Shown: positions 43,501 to 52,654, numbered from the stretch's first letter. The stretch is 64,000 nt of DNA from Lutibaculum sp963816555 (GCA_963816555.1 CAWFLD010000003.1:165954-229953), one strand, 5' to 3'. Notes: generated by a model not told the origin, from the sequence alone. Numbers and translations are program-made.

Positions 43501-46096
43501 GGTCGTGCTCGTTGCGCGCCGTGGCGGCATCGCCGAGCATCTGGCCCGGATTCCCCAGAACGTGCCCGTCGCGAAGGCGAAACCGAGACGTCTGCCGGAC
43601 CCTGTGCCGCACAGCCCCCGCGTTCCGCCGGAGCTGGAGTTCTTCAACGGTCTTGGCGGATTCGCGGCGAACGGGCGCGAGTACGTGACGGTGATGGGCC
43701 CGGGCGTCACGACGCCGGCGCCGTGGCTCAACGTGATTGCCAATCAGGGCTTCGGCTTTCAGGTCTCGGCCGAGGGCAGCGGCTTCACATGGGCCTCCAA
43801 CAGCCGCGAGAACCAGCTCACGCCATGGTCGAACGACCCCGTCTGCGATCCGCCGGGCGAAGCCATCTACGTCCGCGACGAGCAGACCGGCGAGTTCTGG
43901 ACGCCGACCGCGCAGCCGATCCGCGACGCCGGCACCTATGTCGCACGGCACGGTAGGGGCTACAGCCGCTTCGAGCACGAGGCGCACGGCATCGGGCTCG
44001 AGCTTCTGCAGTTCGTGCCGCTGGAGGACCCGGTCAAGATCTCGCGCCTGACGATCCGAAACCTGTCGGACCGGGCGCGCACGCTTTCCGTCACCTCCTA
44101 CGCCGAGTGGGTGCTCGGCAAGGCGCGCGAGAGCTCCGCGCCTTTCATCGTCACCGAGGTGGATGCGGTGACGGGCGCGATGCTGGCGCGGAACCCGTGG
44201 AGCACGGCTTTCGACAAGCACGTCGCTTTCGCCGATCTCGGAGGTCGCCAGACGGCCTGGTCCGGCGATCGATCGAGGTTCATCGGTCACGACGGGCGGC
44301 TGTCGTGCCCGGCGGCCCTGCTGGCCGGGGGCAGCCTTTCAGGCATGGTCGGTGCCGGCCTCGACCCCTGCGCGGTGCTTCAGGGTGAGCTTGGCCTTCC
44401 GCCTGGCGGATCCGTCGAGATCGTCATCCTGCTCGGGCAGGCTGCGACCGTGGAAGAAGCGAGGGTCATTGTCGGCCGCTATCGGAACGCCGACCTCGAT
44501 CACGAACTCGCGACCGTGGAGGCTTATTGGGACGGGATCCTCGGTGCCGTCCAGGTGAAGACACCCGACCGCGCCATGGACATCATGCTGAACGGCTGGC
44601 TGCTCTACCAGGCGCTGGCCTGCCGCATCTGGGCGCGCTCCGCCTTCTACCAGGCGAGCGGCGCATACGGCTTCCGCGACCAGCTCCAGGACGGCATGGC
44701 GCTGACCTTCGCACGGCCGGACCTGACCCGGGCCCATCTCCTGCGGGTCGCCGGGCGGCAGTTCGTCGAGGGCGACGTCCAGCACTGGTGGCTGCCATCG
44801 TCCGGCGCCGGCGTGCGCACGCGGATCTCCGACGACCGCGCCTGGCTCGCCTTCGGCGTCGCGACCTATGTCGAGGTGTCGGGCGACGAGGCGATTCTCG
44901 AGGAGATCGTGCCCTTCCTCGACGGACCCGCCCTGCAACCCGGGGCGCACGACAATTTCTTCCAGCCCGAGACGGCGGAGGAATCGGGCTCGCTGTTCGA
45001 GCATTGTGCCCGGGCGCTGGACCAGGCGCTTTCGCTGGTCGGCGAGGACGGCATGCCGTTGATCGGCACCGGCGACTGGAACGACGGGATGAATCGCGTC
45101 GGCGAAGGTGGCCGTGGCCAGAGTGTCTGGCTCGGCTGGCTGCTGATCAGGACCGTGGCGCTGTTTGCACCCCACGCCGCGCAGCGCGACCCCGGCCGTG
45201 CCGGACGGTGGGGATCGCAGGCTGAAGCTCTTCGCGCTGCGATCGAGCGCTATGGCTGGGACGGAGACTGGTACAGGCGCGGGACTTTCGACGACGGCAC
45301 ACCGCTCGGGTCGGCGACGAGCGAGGAATGCCGGATCGACTCGATCGCCCAGTCCTGGGCCATGCTCTCGGGTGCGGCCGACCCAAAGCGTGCGCAACGA
45401 GCCATGGCGTCGGTCGAGACGCATCTCGTTCGCCCGGCGGACGGCATCGTGCTCCTGTTCACGCCGCCCTTCGACAAGACGCCGCTCGATCCCGGCTACA
45501 TCAAGGGCTATCCGCCCGGCTTGCGCGAGAATGGCGGCCAGTACAGCCACGCCGCCATGTGGGCCATCATGGCCTTCGCCGGGCTGGGGCAAGGCGACGA
45601 GGCCGCCGCCCTGTTCTCGCTTCTCAACCCGATCAATCACGCCCGCACCCCGTCAGAAGCCGCGCGCTACAAGGTCGAGCCCTATGTGGTCGCCGCGGAT
45701 GTCTACTCCGTAGCGCCCCATGTCGGGCGCGGCGGATGGACCTGGTACACCGGCGCCGCGGGATGGATGTACCGCGCGGGCATCGAGGCCATACTGGGAC
45801 TGAGGCAACGGGGGGACGTCCTCCTCGTCAATCCGTGCATCCCCTCGGCGTGGCCCGCCTTCGAGATGACGCTGAGGCACGGCGCGACGCGCTACAGAAT
45901 CTTCGTGGACAATCCCCATGGCGCCGGGCGCGGCATCGGTGAGGCGCGTTTGGACGGCGTGCCAATTCCGGTGAGTGGAGCGGGCCTCCAGGTTCCGCTC
46001 GACGGTTGCTCGGCCCATATCCTGAAAATCGTCCTCGGGGTGGGGACGAACCGAAGGGAAGCGGCCGAAGCAGCAGGTTGGAGCGACCGGACCTAG
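37511..46096 (+). CDS. ndvB: Cyclic beta-1,2-glucan synthase (NdvB/ChvB type, GT84-GH94)
   Basis: A giant inner-membrane enzyme of about 2,860 residues that makes cyclic beta-1,2-glucans for the periplasm from UDP-glucose. The N-terminal region (about 1-400) leads to membrane segments (for example VGVAALLVGFVLLALDL) and a glycosyltransferase domain with YVLTLDADTRLPRG and QHRWVRGDWQLLPW. A glucoamylase-like region follows (FFNWYDTKDL, AHHQGMTIVAIGNLL), then two beta-sandwich/GH94 phosphorylase units, with GTGDWNDGMNRVG holding the acid residue that sets ring size. No frame damage in 8.6 kb. A GTG at 37457 is an alternative start; 37511 has GGAAAGG upstream. Confidence 0.93.
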   Translation: MSSFLPNPWRRHAPPSPWKSRAPIREELFGVERLEQHAASLAEAQPVAGRPARVKPLVDRLNENADALLAAYRASAAALERGRSVEPAAEWLLDNYHVVETQIRQIRTDLPSGYYRKLPKLADGPLVGYPRVFGLAWAIVAHTDSHFDPEVLRRFVMAYQRVEPLSIGELWAVAISLRLVLVENLRRVAAEIAETRSLTTTADELIDRIVGPADLPARPLEEMLAPFAQGPLPIVVAAQLAKRLRDQDPDATPARQWLERKLSQQDSSIEEVVRQSQQSQGAANVTVRNVITSMRLISDTDWSELFEAVSLVDEHLRRDSTFALMDFPTRDLYRNAIETLARGSRMSEIDVAERALALADAPPPAIVSRPDTARIRHVGYYLIADGRYELEDRIGFRAPVWRKLAPGSTRLRLGLYVGGTVGVAALLVGFVLLALDLAPLAIWAFALLTAAGLIPALHAVGAVINRAIITVCGTRRLAGLELASGIPPELRTLIAVPTLLGGERDLLEQVEGLEVHYLANPGGAVHFALLTDGFDARTETTEGEAGVLARAAEAIAQLNRKYGAVGEAGPRFFLLHRHSTFNASEDRWMGWERKRGKLHELNRLLRGATDTGFVTADGRSPEVPAGVRYVLTLDADTRLPRGVAARLVGKMAHPLNAPQFDEEARRVVEGYGILQPRVTPSLPIGHEGSLYQGLFSSPGGIDIYAGAVSDIYQDLFGEGSFTGKGIYDVDAFEAAMAGRVPPNTLLSHDLFEGIFARAGLASDVEVVEDFPARYDVAARRQHRWVRGDWQLLPWILGRGRKENGGVPSVGLGKMLDNLRRSLLSPMVLAALLCGWLLPMPASLGWTIFVVAATVAPGLVPIPFAMLSRRAGITSASHLQALAGDLRRAAGQSILQVVFLSDDAYRMGDAITRTLFRLYVTHRHLLEWTTAAQTGQKPRLDLLGFYRGMAGGLLLAAAVCSIALALAPMSWPLVAPFALLWAAAPAVALRISRSPPSETVTDADADELRLVARRTWRYFETFVTPDDNMLPPDNFQEDPKPVVAHRTSPTNLGLYLLATVTARDFGWSGQMETIERLETTLAAMKKLRRFRGHFFNWYDTKDLRVLDPAYVSSVDSGNLFGHLIALANACGERKDPPLDVAGIWPGLADTLALAREAMGTAGPDGRGASRPCAAALDQAAALLSPPPQDAAAFTARIGALRPLVGKAARLAADAVQDRAGEHGGDLVFWTGALERLVAEHERDLLHRADAPRSVRRRLDGIAATAREMAMAMDFTFLLDPQRKLLSIGYSAADSSLDPSCYDLLASEARLASLCAIAKGDVPTKHWFRLGRTATPVARGSALISWSGSMFEYLMPSLVMRAPEGSLLEQTNRLVVARQESHARKLGLPWGVSECAYNARDLEFTYQYSSFGIPGLGLKRGLSENAVIAPYATALGAMIDPRSAVANFADIARLGGLGAYGFYEALDFTPARLPENADLAVVRSFMAHHQGMTIVAIGNLLHGGRMRARFHAEPMIQATELLLQERMPRDVAVAHPRAEEVHVAPTDIVPEGPVVRRLKLPAGSPPSTHILSNGRYSVMLTSAGSGYSRWRDLAVTRWREDATRDDWGAWVFLRDVRSGAVWSAGHQPVGAAPDAYDVTFGEDRAEFVRRDGTLQTTLEVIVSAEDDAEVRRVSVVNRGRREREIDITSYFELVLASASSDNAHPAFSKMFVQTEYIEEVGAILATRRRRSPDEPEVWAAHLAVVEGNVTADRQVETDRARFVGRGRTIGEAGAVFSGDRLSNTTGTVLDPVVAIRTRVAIPAGEAARIAYWTMVASSREELLDLIDKHHDRNAFERAKTLAWTQARVQLGHLGVKIGDAADFQAMASHILYAGRSLRASPETMASGAGGQPGLWPYGISGDVPIVLVLVDDVEDMANVRQLLHAHEYWRMKGLAVDLVVLNERRSSYVQDLQIAIESAVRGVRAKPNPAEAAAQGAIFTLRADLLSPDGRALLQSVARVVLVARRGGIAEHLARIPQNVPVAKAKPRRLPDPVPHSPRVPPELEFFNGLGGFAANGREYVTVMGPGVTTPAPWLNVIANQGFGFQVSAEGSGFTWASNSRENQLTPWSNDPVCDPPGEAIYVRDEQTGEFWTPTAQPIRDAGTYVARHGRGYSRFEHEAHGIGLELLQFVPLEDPVKISRLTIRNLSDRARTLSVTSYAEWVLGKARESSAPFIVTEVDAVTGAMLARNPWSTAFDKHVAFADLGGRQTAWSGDRSRFIGHDGRLSCPAALLAGGSLSGMVGAGLDPCAVLQGELGLPPGGSVEIVILLGQAATVEEARVIVGRYRNADLDHELATVEAYWDGILGAVQVKTPDRAMDIMLNGWLLYQALACRIWARSAFYQASGAYGFRDQLQDGMALTFARPDLTRAHLLRVAGRQFVEGDVQHWWLPSSGAGVRTRISDDRAWLAFGVATYVEVSGDEAILEEIVPFLDGPALQPGAHDNFFQPETAEESGSLFEHCARALDQALSLVGEDGMPLIGTGDWNDGMNRVGEGGRGQSVWLGWLLIRTVALFAPHAAQRDPGRAGRWGSQAEALRAAIERYGWDGDWYRRGTFDDGTPLGSATSEECRIDSIAQSWAMLSGAADPKRAQRAMASVETHLVRPADGIVLLFTPPFDKTPLDPGYIKGYPPGLRENGGQYSHAAMWAIMAFAGLGQGDEAAALFSLLNPINHARTPSEAARYKVEPYVVAADVYSVAPHVGRGGWTWYTGAAGWMYRAGIEAILGLRQRGDVLLVNPCIPSAWPAFEMTLRHGATRYRIFVDNPHGAGRGIGEARLDGVPIPVSGAGLQVPLDGCSAHILKIVLGVGTNRREAAEAAGWSDRT

Positions 46097-46431
46097 ATGG
46101 CTTCGAATTAAAGCGGCGCACCTTCCGAATCCGGGTCCGCCGGCGGCGTGTCGATGCCCGTTGACAAGAACCTTGCCGGAATTCCGGCCGTCACGGCAGC
46201 GCCAGCCGTCGGGTCGGCCGCCCAGGCTCACTTGGCCGGAGTCATTGCGCCAGCAGCGACCGGCGTTCATGTGGTCGTTCTGCGGCGATAGTTCACGGTC
46301 TGGAGAGAGCCGGCGAACGGCGGCTTCGTGAATTCGCTTCACCGGAACCGGCTAGTCTGTTTCCGGCCACTCCCTTCGGGCACGCCCATGCTCGCGTTCT
46401 CCTTCTGGCCAATGATGGCCAGGAGGAAACG
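46097..46431. other. Intergenic stretch, one doubtful miniature frame
   Basis: Between the glucan synthase and the recombinase. A 45-codon plus-strand frame at 46153-46290 (MPVDKNLAGIPAVTAAP...) has fair composition but no ribosome site, so it is not called. Nothing else seen. Confidence 0.4.
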
Positions 46432-47067
46432 ATGATGGGACACTCCGAATACGATCCCGCCTTCGCCGAAAGGCGGCCCTGGAACGCGGGACGGAAGATC
46501 GGTGCGAAGCGGGCCCTCAAGCCGCAGCAGGTCTGGGCGATCAGGTTCTGGCTGGACCGTGAGCGCCGGCTGCGCGACCGGGCCCTGTTCGACCTCGCGA
46601 TCGACAGCAAGCTGCGTGGCTGCGATGTCGTGAAGGTCCGGATCGGCGAGCTTGTCAGCGGAGGCCAGGTGAGAACTCGCGCGCTCGTCATCCAGCAGAA
46701 GACCGGCCGACCGGTCCAGTTCGAACTTCTCGAGCCGGCGCGGACGACCATCCTCACCTGGCTCGAGCGACGCGGAGGATCGCTCGAAGACTACGCCTTT
46801 CCCAGCCGCATCGACCACTCCGATCACATCAGCACCCGCCAGTACGCGCGGCTTGTCGATGAATGGGTGACGGGAATTGGCCTCCGCAAGGAAGACTACG
46901 GCACCCACTCGCTTCGCCGAACCAAGGCCTCGATCATCTACAAGGCCACCGGCAATTTGAGAGCCGTGCAGATCCTGCTCGGCCACACCAAAATCGAGAG
47001 CACCGTGCGCTATCTCGGCGTCGACGTTGAAGACGCCCTGGCTCTCGCGGAGGCCACCGAGGTATAG
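46432..47067 (+). CDS. Compact tyrosine recombinase/integrase
   Basis: A 211-residue site-specific recombinase. The catalytic domain is complete: Arg in DSKLRGCDVVKV (about residue 62), the Lys-bearing strand in ALVIQQKTGRPVQ, HSLRRTKA with the HxxR pair (about 163), LGHTKIESTVRY with His and the Tyr nucleophile (about 195). The N-terminal SAM-like core-binding domain of typical integrases is nearly absent, replaced by about 40 residues. AGGAGGAA precedes the ATG. Such short recombinases occur widely in alphaproteobacteria; its target is unknown. Confidence 0.88.
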   Translation: MMGHSEYDPAFAERRPWNAGRKIGAKRALKPQQVWAIRFWLDRERRLRDRALFDLAIDSKLRGCDVVKVRIGELVSGGQVRTRALVIQQKTGRPVQFELLEPARTTILTWLERRGGSLEDYAFPSRIDHSDHISTRQYARLVDEWVTGIGLRKEDYGTHSLRRTKASIIYKATGNLRAVQILLGHTKIESTVRYLGVDVEDALALAEATEV

Positions 47068-47243
47068 AGGAAGGGGCTCCTCAGCGATGACGTTGAGGAA
47101 CCTCGCACAGCCGGACGGCACTGCGCCCACTACTGCCGTTCGATGGCCAAAGGCTAGCATCTGGAAGCGGACATTCGGCGGTGCCGACCAAGTCTCCTGA
47201 TTCTATGGCAGGCCGGCTTCTTCGGGATCGCGTGAAGCGATGG

Positions 47244-48725
47244 TCAACCCGAGGCCAGGACGAACGCTGCTACACCCGCCGCGAGGCTGCCGCCGATGGC
47301 CGCGAAGCGCCGCGTGCGGCGCCGGTCCTGGCGGGAGGCGCTGCCGGCTGCGTAGTCGAAGCGCTCGTAAACGACCTGGTCGATCGGCATGCCGATGTCG
47401 AGGAGCGTGTCCGAGACCGCCGTGACCATCCCTCCTGGGCCGCACATGAGCGCGACCGATCGGGTCGGGTCGAGACCTTCGAGGAGGGTGCGCAGTCGGC
47501 CCTCGTCGAGCAGGCCGATTTCGCCCCGCCAGCCTGGCGCGGACGCCTCCGAAAGCAGGAGAATATGAAGATCGAGATGCTCCCGCGCCGCCTCGATCTC
47601 GTCGACGCAAGCGAAGTTCGCCGGCGCGCCGGCGGCGTAGGCCAGTCGCACCGGGCGCCGTTCGCCCCGCGCCACCATGTCGCGCAGCAATCCCATGATG
47701 GGCGCGATGCCAACTCCGCCCGCGATCAAGATCACCGCATCAGCGTCGATCGCTTCCAGGACGAACTCGCCATAGGGCCCGTCCAGCCCCACCGGAGTTC
47801 CCGGTTCGATCGTTCCCACCCGGCTCGTGAAATCACCCGCCTCCTTGATGATGAGCTTCACCCCCGGATCGCGCGGACTGTCCGAAAGCGAAAACGGATG
47901 GTCGAAGAGAGGAAACCGGCGGGATCCGACCGTCAGCCAGACGAACTGGCCAGCCCTGTAGGCCATCGGCGGCGTCCCCGGAGCGGGCTCCACGTGTAGC
48001 TGCCACATCCGGTCGGCCACGCGCGAGACGCTGGCGAGCTTCCACGGGCGCAGGTGCAGCTTCAGCCAGCGCCAGCCGTAGAGGGTCACGACGGCCGCCG
48101 CGACGGCGGCGCCCGTCACAAGCCAGAGCAGCGGGAGCGGAGCCGCGGCGCCGAAGCGACCCGCCGCGAAGGCGTGGTGGAGGCCGCCGCCCACGGCCAC
48201 GACGCCCAGCGGCAGGTGCGTGGCCCGCCATATCTCGTAGCGCCACGGCAGCCGCTCCCGCAGTAGCGAGGTGACGAGGAGGAGCACGAATGCGCCCCAA
48301 GCGATCACTCCGCTGCGATAGTGAGGCGAGGTCAGATAGACTTGGAGGCGCTCCTGTCCCAGCGCCGGGTTCTCTATCCAGGTCGGCAGGACGTAGAGCA
48401 GCGGGTGCAGAACCAGGGCAAGCAGCACCCACCATGCCGCGATCTTGTGAAACGCCATGATCTTGTCGATGCCGAGATGGCGCGAGACGGCGTCGAAACG
48501 GCCCGAGGTCACGAATTGCACCGCCATCGCGACCACGGCGACCATGCCCAGCGCCGCCGCCGCACGCTCCCACGGGTCGGTCGGCGCCGGGCGGCCCATC
48601 AGCGCCACCACGAGCGGTAGCAGGCAAGCCGAGAGATAGAGGCCGGCGAGCGCCGGGCCCGGCAGGCGGGCGGTACGGCGTGCCGCGGCGGCCTCGCGCG
48701 CGCGGCGGTCGTTTGTCCTCGTCAT
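47244..48725 (-). CDS. Ferric reductase-like membrane flavoprotein (FRD heme-b domain plus FNR module)
   Basis: 493 residues. The N-terminal half has about six membrane helices with paired histidines for b-type hemes (IMAFHKIAAWWVLLALVLH; THLPLGVVAVGGGLHH). The C-terminal half is a ferredoxin-NADP reductase module: FAD site PLFDHPFSLSDSP, NAD(P) site VILIAGGVGIAPIMGLL, and MCGPGGMV. It would pass electrons from cytosolic NAD(P)H across the membrane. It is divergent from a five-heme cytochrome c only ~95 bp away, the natural periplasmic acceptor or partner. A late hydrophobic tail (ASGSLAAGVAAF-like) may add another segment. Confidence 0.88.
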   Translation of the reverse strand: MTRTNDRRAREAAAARRTARLPGPALAGLYLSACLLPLVVALMGRPAPTDPWERAAAALGMVAVVAMAVQFVTSGRFDAVSRHLGIDKIMAFHKIAAWWVLLALVLHPLLYVLPTWIENPALGQERLQVYLTSPHYRSGVIAWGAFVLLLVTSLLRERLPWRYEIWRATHLPLGVVAVGGGLHHAFAAGRFGAAAPLPLLWLVTGAAVAAAVVTLYGWRWLKLHLRPWKLASVSRVADRMWQLHVEPAPGTPPMAYRAGQFVWLTVGSRRFPLFDHPFSLSDSPRDPGVKLIIKEAGDFTSRVGTIEPGTPVGLDGPYGEFVLEAIDADAVILIAGGVGIAPIMGLLRDMVARGERRPVRLAYAAGAPANFACVDEIEAAREHLDLHILLLSEASAPGWRGEIGLLDEGRLRTLLEGLDPTRSVALMCGPGGMVTAVSDTLLDIGMPIDQVVYERFDYAAGSASRQDRRRTRRFAAIGGSLAAGVAAFVLASG

Positions 48726-48820
48726 CGTCTTCTCGTCACCCCGTGTCGTGGCGTAAGCTTGAGTATAATCGGAGCGCGACCGGGCGCGACTGACGTGTCG
48801 TTCGGTGCGTGTGCCACAGG

Positions 48821-49921
48821 ATGGAAAGAACAGGCATGTTCGGAGTTCGCATGGCCGGGGCGGCCGGCATAACCTGGCTCGTCCTCTTCGGATCCGCGGC
48901 GGCGCAGGAAGGTCGTGCTGAGCTTTCGCGGCTCGTCGAGACGTGGCTGGCGGCGCCGCACGGCGACTACCATTCTCCGTCCTTCACCCATTGGAACGAA
49001 GAGGGCGAGGTCCCGACCGACTGCGCCGGCTGCCATTCCGAGCCCGGGTTCGTGGACTTCCTCGGCGCGGACGGGACCGCGGCAGGCGTCGTGGACGCGC
49101 CGGCGGCAATCAATGCGCCGATCGGATGCGCGGCCTGCCACACGTCTGCCGCCCACGAGCTCGATGAGGTCACATTTCCGTCCGGGGCCAAGGTGTCCGG
49201 CCTCGGCGCCTCCGCCGTCTGCACTGTCTGCCATCAAGGACGCGCATCGATCGAAAGCGTCGCCTCGAGGATTGAGGACGCCGACGAGGACGAGGTGATG
49301 GCGGGGCTCGGCTTCGTCAACATCCACTACGGCGCCGCTGCGGCGACCATGCATGGCGCAAACGCGCGCGGTGGCTATCAGTACGCGGGGCGAAGCTACA
49401 CGGGGCGCTTTGCGCACGTGCCGAGCGCGAGCACGTGTACCTCCTGCCACAATCCGCATAGCACCCGGGTGGCAACGGAGACATGCCTGGCGTGCCATCG
49501 CGGCGTCGACGAGATCACGGCGATCCGCACCCGGCACGGAGACTTCGATGGCGACGGCGACACGGCGGAGGGCATCGGCAGCGAGATTGTGACACTCCGC
49601 GACCGGCTCGGCGAGGCGATCCGCCGCTACGCGGCGGAGACAACGGCGGCGCCGATCGGCTATTCGCCCGATATGTTCCCCTACTACTTCGCCGACACCG
49701 ACGGCGACGGAGAGATCGGTCCCGAGGAGGCCACCTTCCCGAACCGCTACCAGAGTTGGACGCCGCGCCTGCTCAAGGCAGCCTACAACTATCAGTTCGC
49801 TCGCAAGGACGGGGGCGCCTACGTCCATAACCCCGGCTACGTTCTGCAACTGCTGCACGACAGTCTCGCCAGTCTCGCGGACCGCGTCGACGCCGAGGTG
49901 CCTTCTGTCCGGAGAGAATGA
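48821..49921 (+). CDS. Periplasmic five-heme cytochrome c
   Basis: 366 residues with a signal peptide (hydrophobic GITWLVLFGSAAAQ) and five CxxCH sites: DCAGCH, GCAACH, VCTVCH, TCTSCH, TCLACH, between about residues 65 and 225. Distant His residues could be axial ligands. After the hemes lies an EF-hand-like loop (DTDGDGEIGPEE), suggesting calcium binding, and a helical C-terminus. Start could also be 48836 or a GTG at 48809. Divergent from the ferric-reductase-like gene; the two probably form one electron chain. The terminal acceptor is unknown. Confidence 0.88.
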   Translation: MERTGMFGVRMAGAAGITWLVLFGSAAAQEGRAELSRLVETWLAAPHGDYHSPSFTHWNEEGEVPTDCAGCHSEPGFVDFLGADGTAAGVVDAPAAINAPIGCAACHTSAAHELDEVTFPSGAKVSGLGASAVCTVCHQGRASIESVASRIEDADEDEVMAGLGFVNIHYGAAAATMHGANARGGYQYAGRSYTGRFAHVPSASTCTSCHNPHSTRVATETCLACHRGVDEITAIRTRHGDFDGDGDTAEGIGSEIVTLRDRLGEAIRRYAAETTAAPIGYSPDMFPYYFADTDGDGEIGPEEATFPNRYQSWTPRLLKAAYNYQFARKDGGAYVHNPGYVLQLLHDSLASLADRVDAEVPSVRRE

Positions 49922-50193
49922 CCACGTGCGACTCTGGATCTCACTGCGCATTCCGACCGGTCACCATCCGACTATGTCGGTGTGGGAGCCGTAGAGGTTT
50001 CGGCTGAAACCGATCCTCTGGTCTGACGTGGTCATCCCCATGCAAAGCATGTTGATGATCAACAAAGAGACGCCTTCCCGCTTATCTCATCATTGCGTTG
50101 CATCAAGGCGAAGGGTGGTGGGCGCATTACCCTTACGGCAATCCTAGGCTTTCGCCCGAGAACATGGCGACGCCCCGCACGGAGAAGTCGAGA

Positions 50194-50406
50194 ATGCGAC
50201 GCTACGTGGTGAGGTTCTTCAAGGGCGTGTTCAGCTCTCAGGGGCGGCCCGTGGAGATCTGTCAGCGGTGGTTCGAGATCGAGGCCGCCGACAAGGCAGC
50301 CGCCATCGAGGCCGCCAAGCCCATGTTCATCGCGGCCGAAGGGGTCCCTGAATGGTCGTTGAGGGCAGATCGCATCGATGCGATCGAGACCGAGTTCCCG
50401 AGCTAG
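50194..50406 (+). CDS. Hypothetical small protein
   Basis: 70 residues starting MRRYVVRFFKGVFSSQGRP, then EICQRWFEIEAADKAAAIEA. GGAG stands 9 nt upstream of this ATG; an ATG at 50164 would add 10 residues but has a poorer ribosome site. The layout (short strand, then a helix rich in Ala/Glu) resembles small DUF families of rhizobia, but none is firmly recognised. It ends 20 bp before the glgX-like gene. Confidence 0.6.
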   Translation: MRRYVVRFFKGVFSSQGRPVEICQRWFEIEAADKAAAIEAAKPMFIAAEGVPEWSLRADRIDAIETEFPS

Positions 50407-50425
50407 CGGCCGCCGTGGCGACATC

Positions 50426-52606
50426 GTGAGCAACGGCTGGACACCAAGAGAGGGCTCGCCCTCACCCTTAGGGGTTTCGTACGCCCCGGAATGGCGGCAG
50501 TACAACTTCGCGCTCTACTCGAAGCATGCGACGCGAGTCCGACTGCTCCTGTTCGCGGAGCATGACTGGGACGCTCCCTTCCACGTCGAGGAGCTTTTCT
50601 GGCCGAAGAACAAGTCCGGCCGGGTCTGGCACTGTCGCCTGTCCGATGCCCTCGTCCGGAGGGCACCCTATTACGCCTACCAAGTCATTGGACCGCATGA
50701 TCTTCCGAACGGCCACAGGTTCGATCCCCAGAAGCTCCTGCTCGATCCGTACGCGCGAGCCATCCACTTCCCGCCCGGATCCAGCCGTGCTGCCGCCCGC
50801 CGCCCAGGGTCCAATATGGGGCTTGCTCCGCTCGGGATTGTCCTTCCACCGGAACAGAGGAGCGTACCGCGCCCGCCTCACCCGCGGCATGGTCACGACG
50901 CGGTCGTCTACGAGCTCCACGTTCGTGGCTTCACCAGGCGCGCCAACTCCGGCGTTCCGCCGGAGCAGCGCGGCACCTTCGCGGGCCTTGTCGCGAAGAT
51001 CCCGTATCTCAAGGAGCTCGGCGTCACCGTGGTCGAGCTCCTGCCGGTCTTCCAGTTCGACCCGCAGGAGGGAAACTACTGGGGTTACATGCCGATCAGC
51101 TTCTTTGCCGTCCACGACGACTACGGCATGCGCAGCGAGATGGGCGAGGAGATCGCCGAGTTCAGGGAGATGGTCGATGCTCTGCACGAGGCCGGGATCG
51201 AGGTGGTGCTCGACGTCGTCTACAACCACACTGGCGAGGGAGACGAACTCGGGCCGACCTACAGCTTCCGCGGCATCGACAACTCGACCTACTACCTGCT
51301 CGAGCACGACCGGTCGCGCTACCGCAACGACAGCGGCACCGGCAACGTCGTCCACACCGCGAACCGCTACGTCTCCGCCCTGATCCTCGACAGCCTCCGC
51401 TACTGGGCAGGAGAGCTTGGCGTGGACGGCTTCCGCTTCGATCTCGCCTCGCTGTTCACGCGAAGGGGCGACGGCTCGATCGATCTCGAGGCGCCGCCGA
51501 TCATCGCCGCCATCCAATCCGACCCGACGCTCGCCGGCGCGCCGGCTGATCGCCGAGGCCTGGGATCTGTCGAGCTATCAGCTCGGGCGCACATTCCCGG
51601 GCACGACCTGGCTCCAGTGGAACGGCAAGTTCCGCGACGATGTCCGCTGCTTCGTCCGCGGCGACAGGGGCCAGCTCGGAAACCTGATGACGAGGCTCTA
51701 CGGCAGCGCCGATCTCTTTCCCGACACGCTCGCGGACGCTTTCCACGCCTATCAGAGCGTGAATTTCGTCACCTCGCATGACGGCTTCTGCCTCTACGAC
51801 CTCGTCTCCTACGAGCACAAGCGCAACGAGGCGAACGGGCACGGCAACCTGGACGGCACCGACGCGAACTATTCGTGGAACCACGGCTGGGAGGGCGACG
51901 AAGGCGTCCCTGCGGAGGTCAGGCAGCTCAGGCTGCGACAGGCGAAGAACCTCATCGCGCTGCTGATGCTCTCCAACGGCACGCCGATGCTTCGTGGCCG
52001 GCGACGAGTTTCTCCACACGCAGGGCGGCAACAACAACCCCTACAACCAGGACAACGAGACGACCTGGCTCGACTGGGACGCGCCTGGAGCGGAACCGCG
52101 GCATGTTCCGCTTCGTGAAAGGGATGATCGCCTTCCGCAAGGCACATCCGGGCATCGGCCGCAGCCGGTTCTGGCGCGACGACGTGAGCTGGTTCGGCGC
52201 CGACGGTCCCGTCGACCTCAAGTCGACGCAGCTCGCCTACTGGCTGAGAGGCGCGAGCGAGGGCGACGTCGACCTCTATGTCATGATCAACGGCGGCCCA
52301 GACGCCGTGACGTTCCGCGTTCGGGCGGAGGCGGGAACAACGTGGCTCCGTGCTGTGGATACGAGCGCCACGGAGCCTCACGACGTCGTGGTGGGCCGCC
52401 CGACCGAGGAGATGACTCGGGCGGATCTGCGGATCGAGGCCCGGTCCGTGGTGGTGCTGGTGTCTGATGGGTTGCCGCGTCAGCCTCGGCAGCAGGTCGC
52501 CGAGTTCGCGAGGGTGGAGCCAGAAAACGAGCACCGCAGCAACCTTCCAGCCGAACCGCCCGCAGGTCCGACAGCGCCGCGATCGACGCACGTTCCTCCG
52601 CAATAG
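50426..52606 (+). pseudogene. glgX: GlgX-like glycogen debranching enzyme (GH13), three frameshifts
   Basis: Isoamylase-type debranching enzyme cleaving alpha-1,6 branches, about 725 residues if repaired. CBM48 at the N-terminus (YAPEWRQYNFALYSKHATRV), then GH13 barrel motifs: VVLDVVYNHTGEGDE, nucleophile Asp in DGFRFDLAS, acid Glu in LIAEAWDLSSYQLG, and VTSHDGFCLYDLVS. Each of three points (near 51541, 51988 and 52080) needs removal of a single extra base; afterwards the text is continuous (LIAEAWD, FVAGDEFLHTQGG, DRLERNRGMFRF). Start probably GTG at 50426. Real decay and sequence error cannot be told apart here. Confidence 0.85.
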
Positions 52607-52654
52607 GTATCGGCGGTCCGGCGCTCGAGAGGCCCACCCATAGAGAGGAAGGCG

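Noticed and set aside
46153..46290. A 45-codon frame between the glucan synthase and recombinase
   Set aside because: No ribosome-binding site and no resemblance to known proteins; kept only as a remark.
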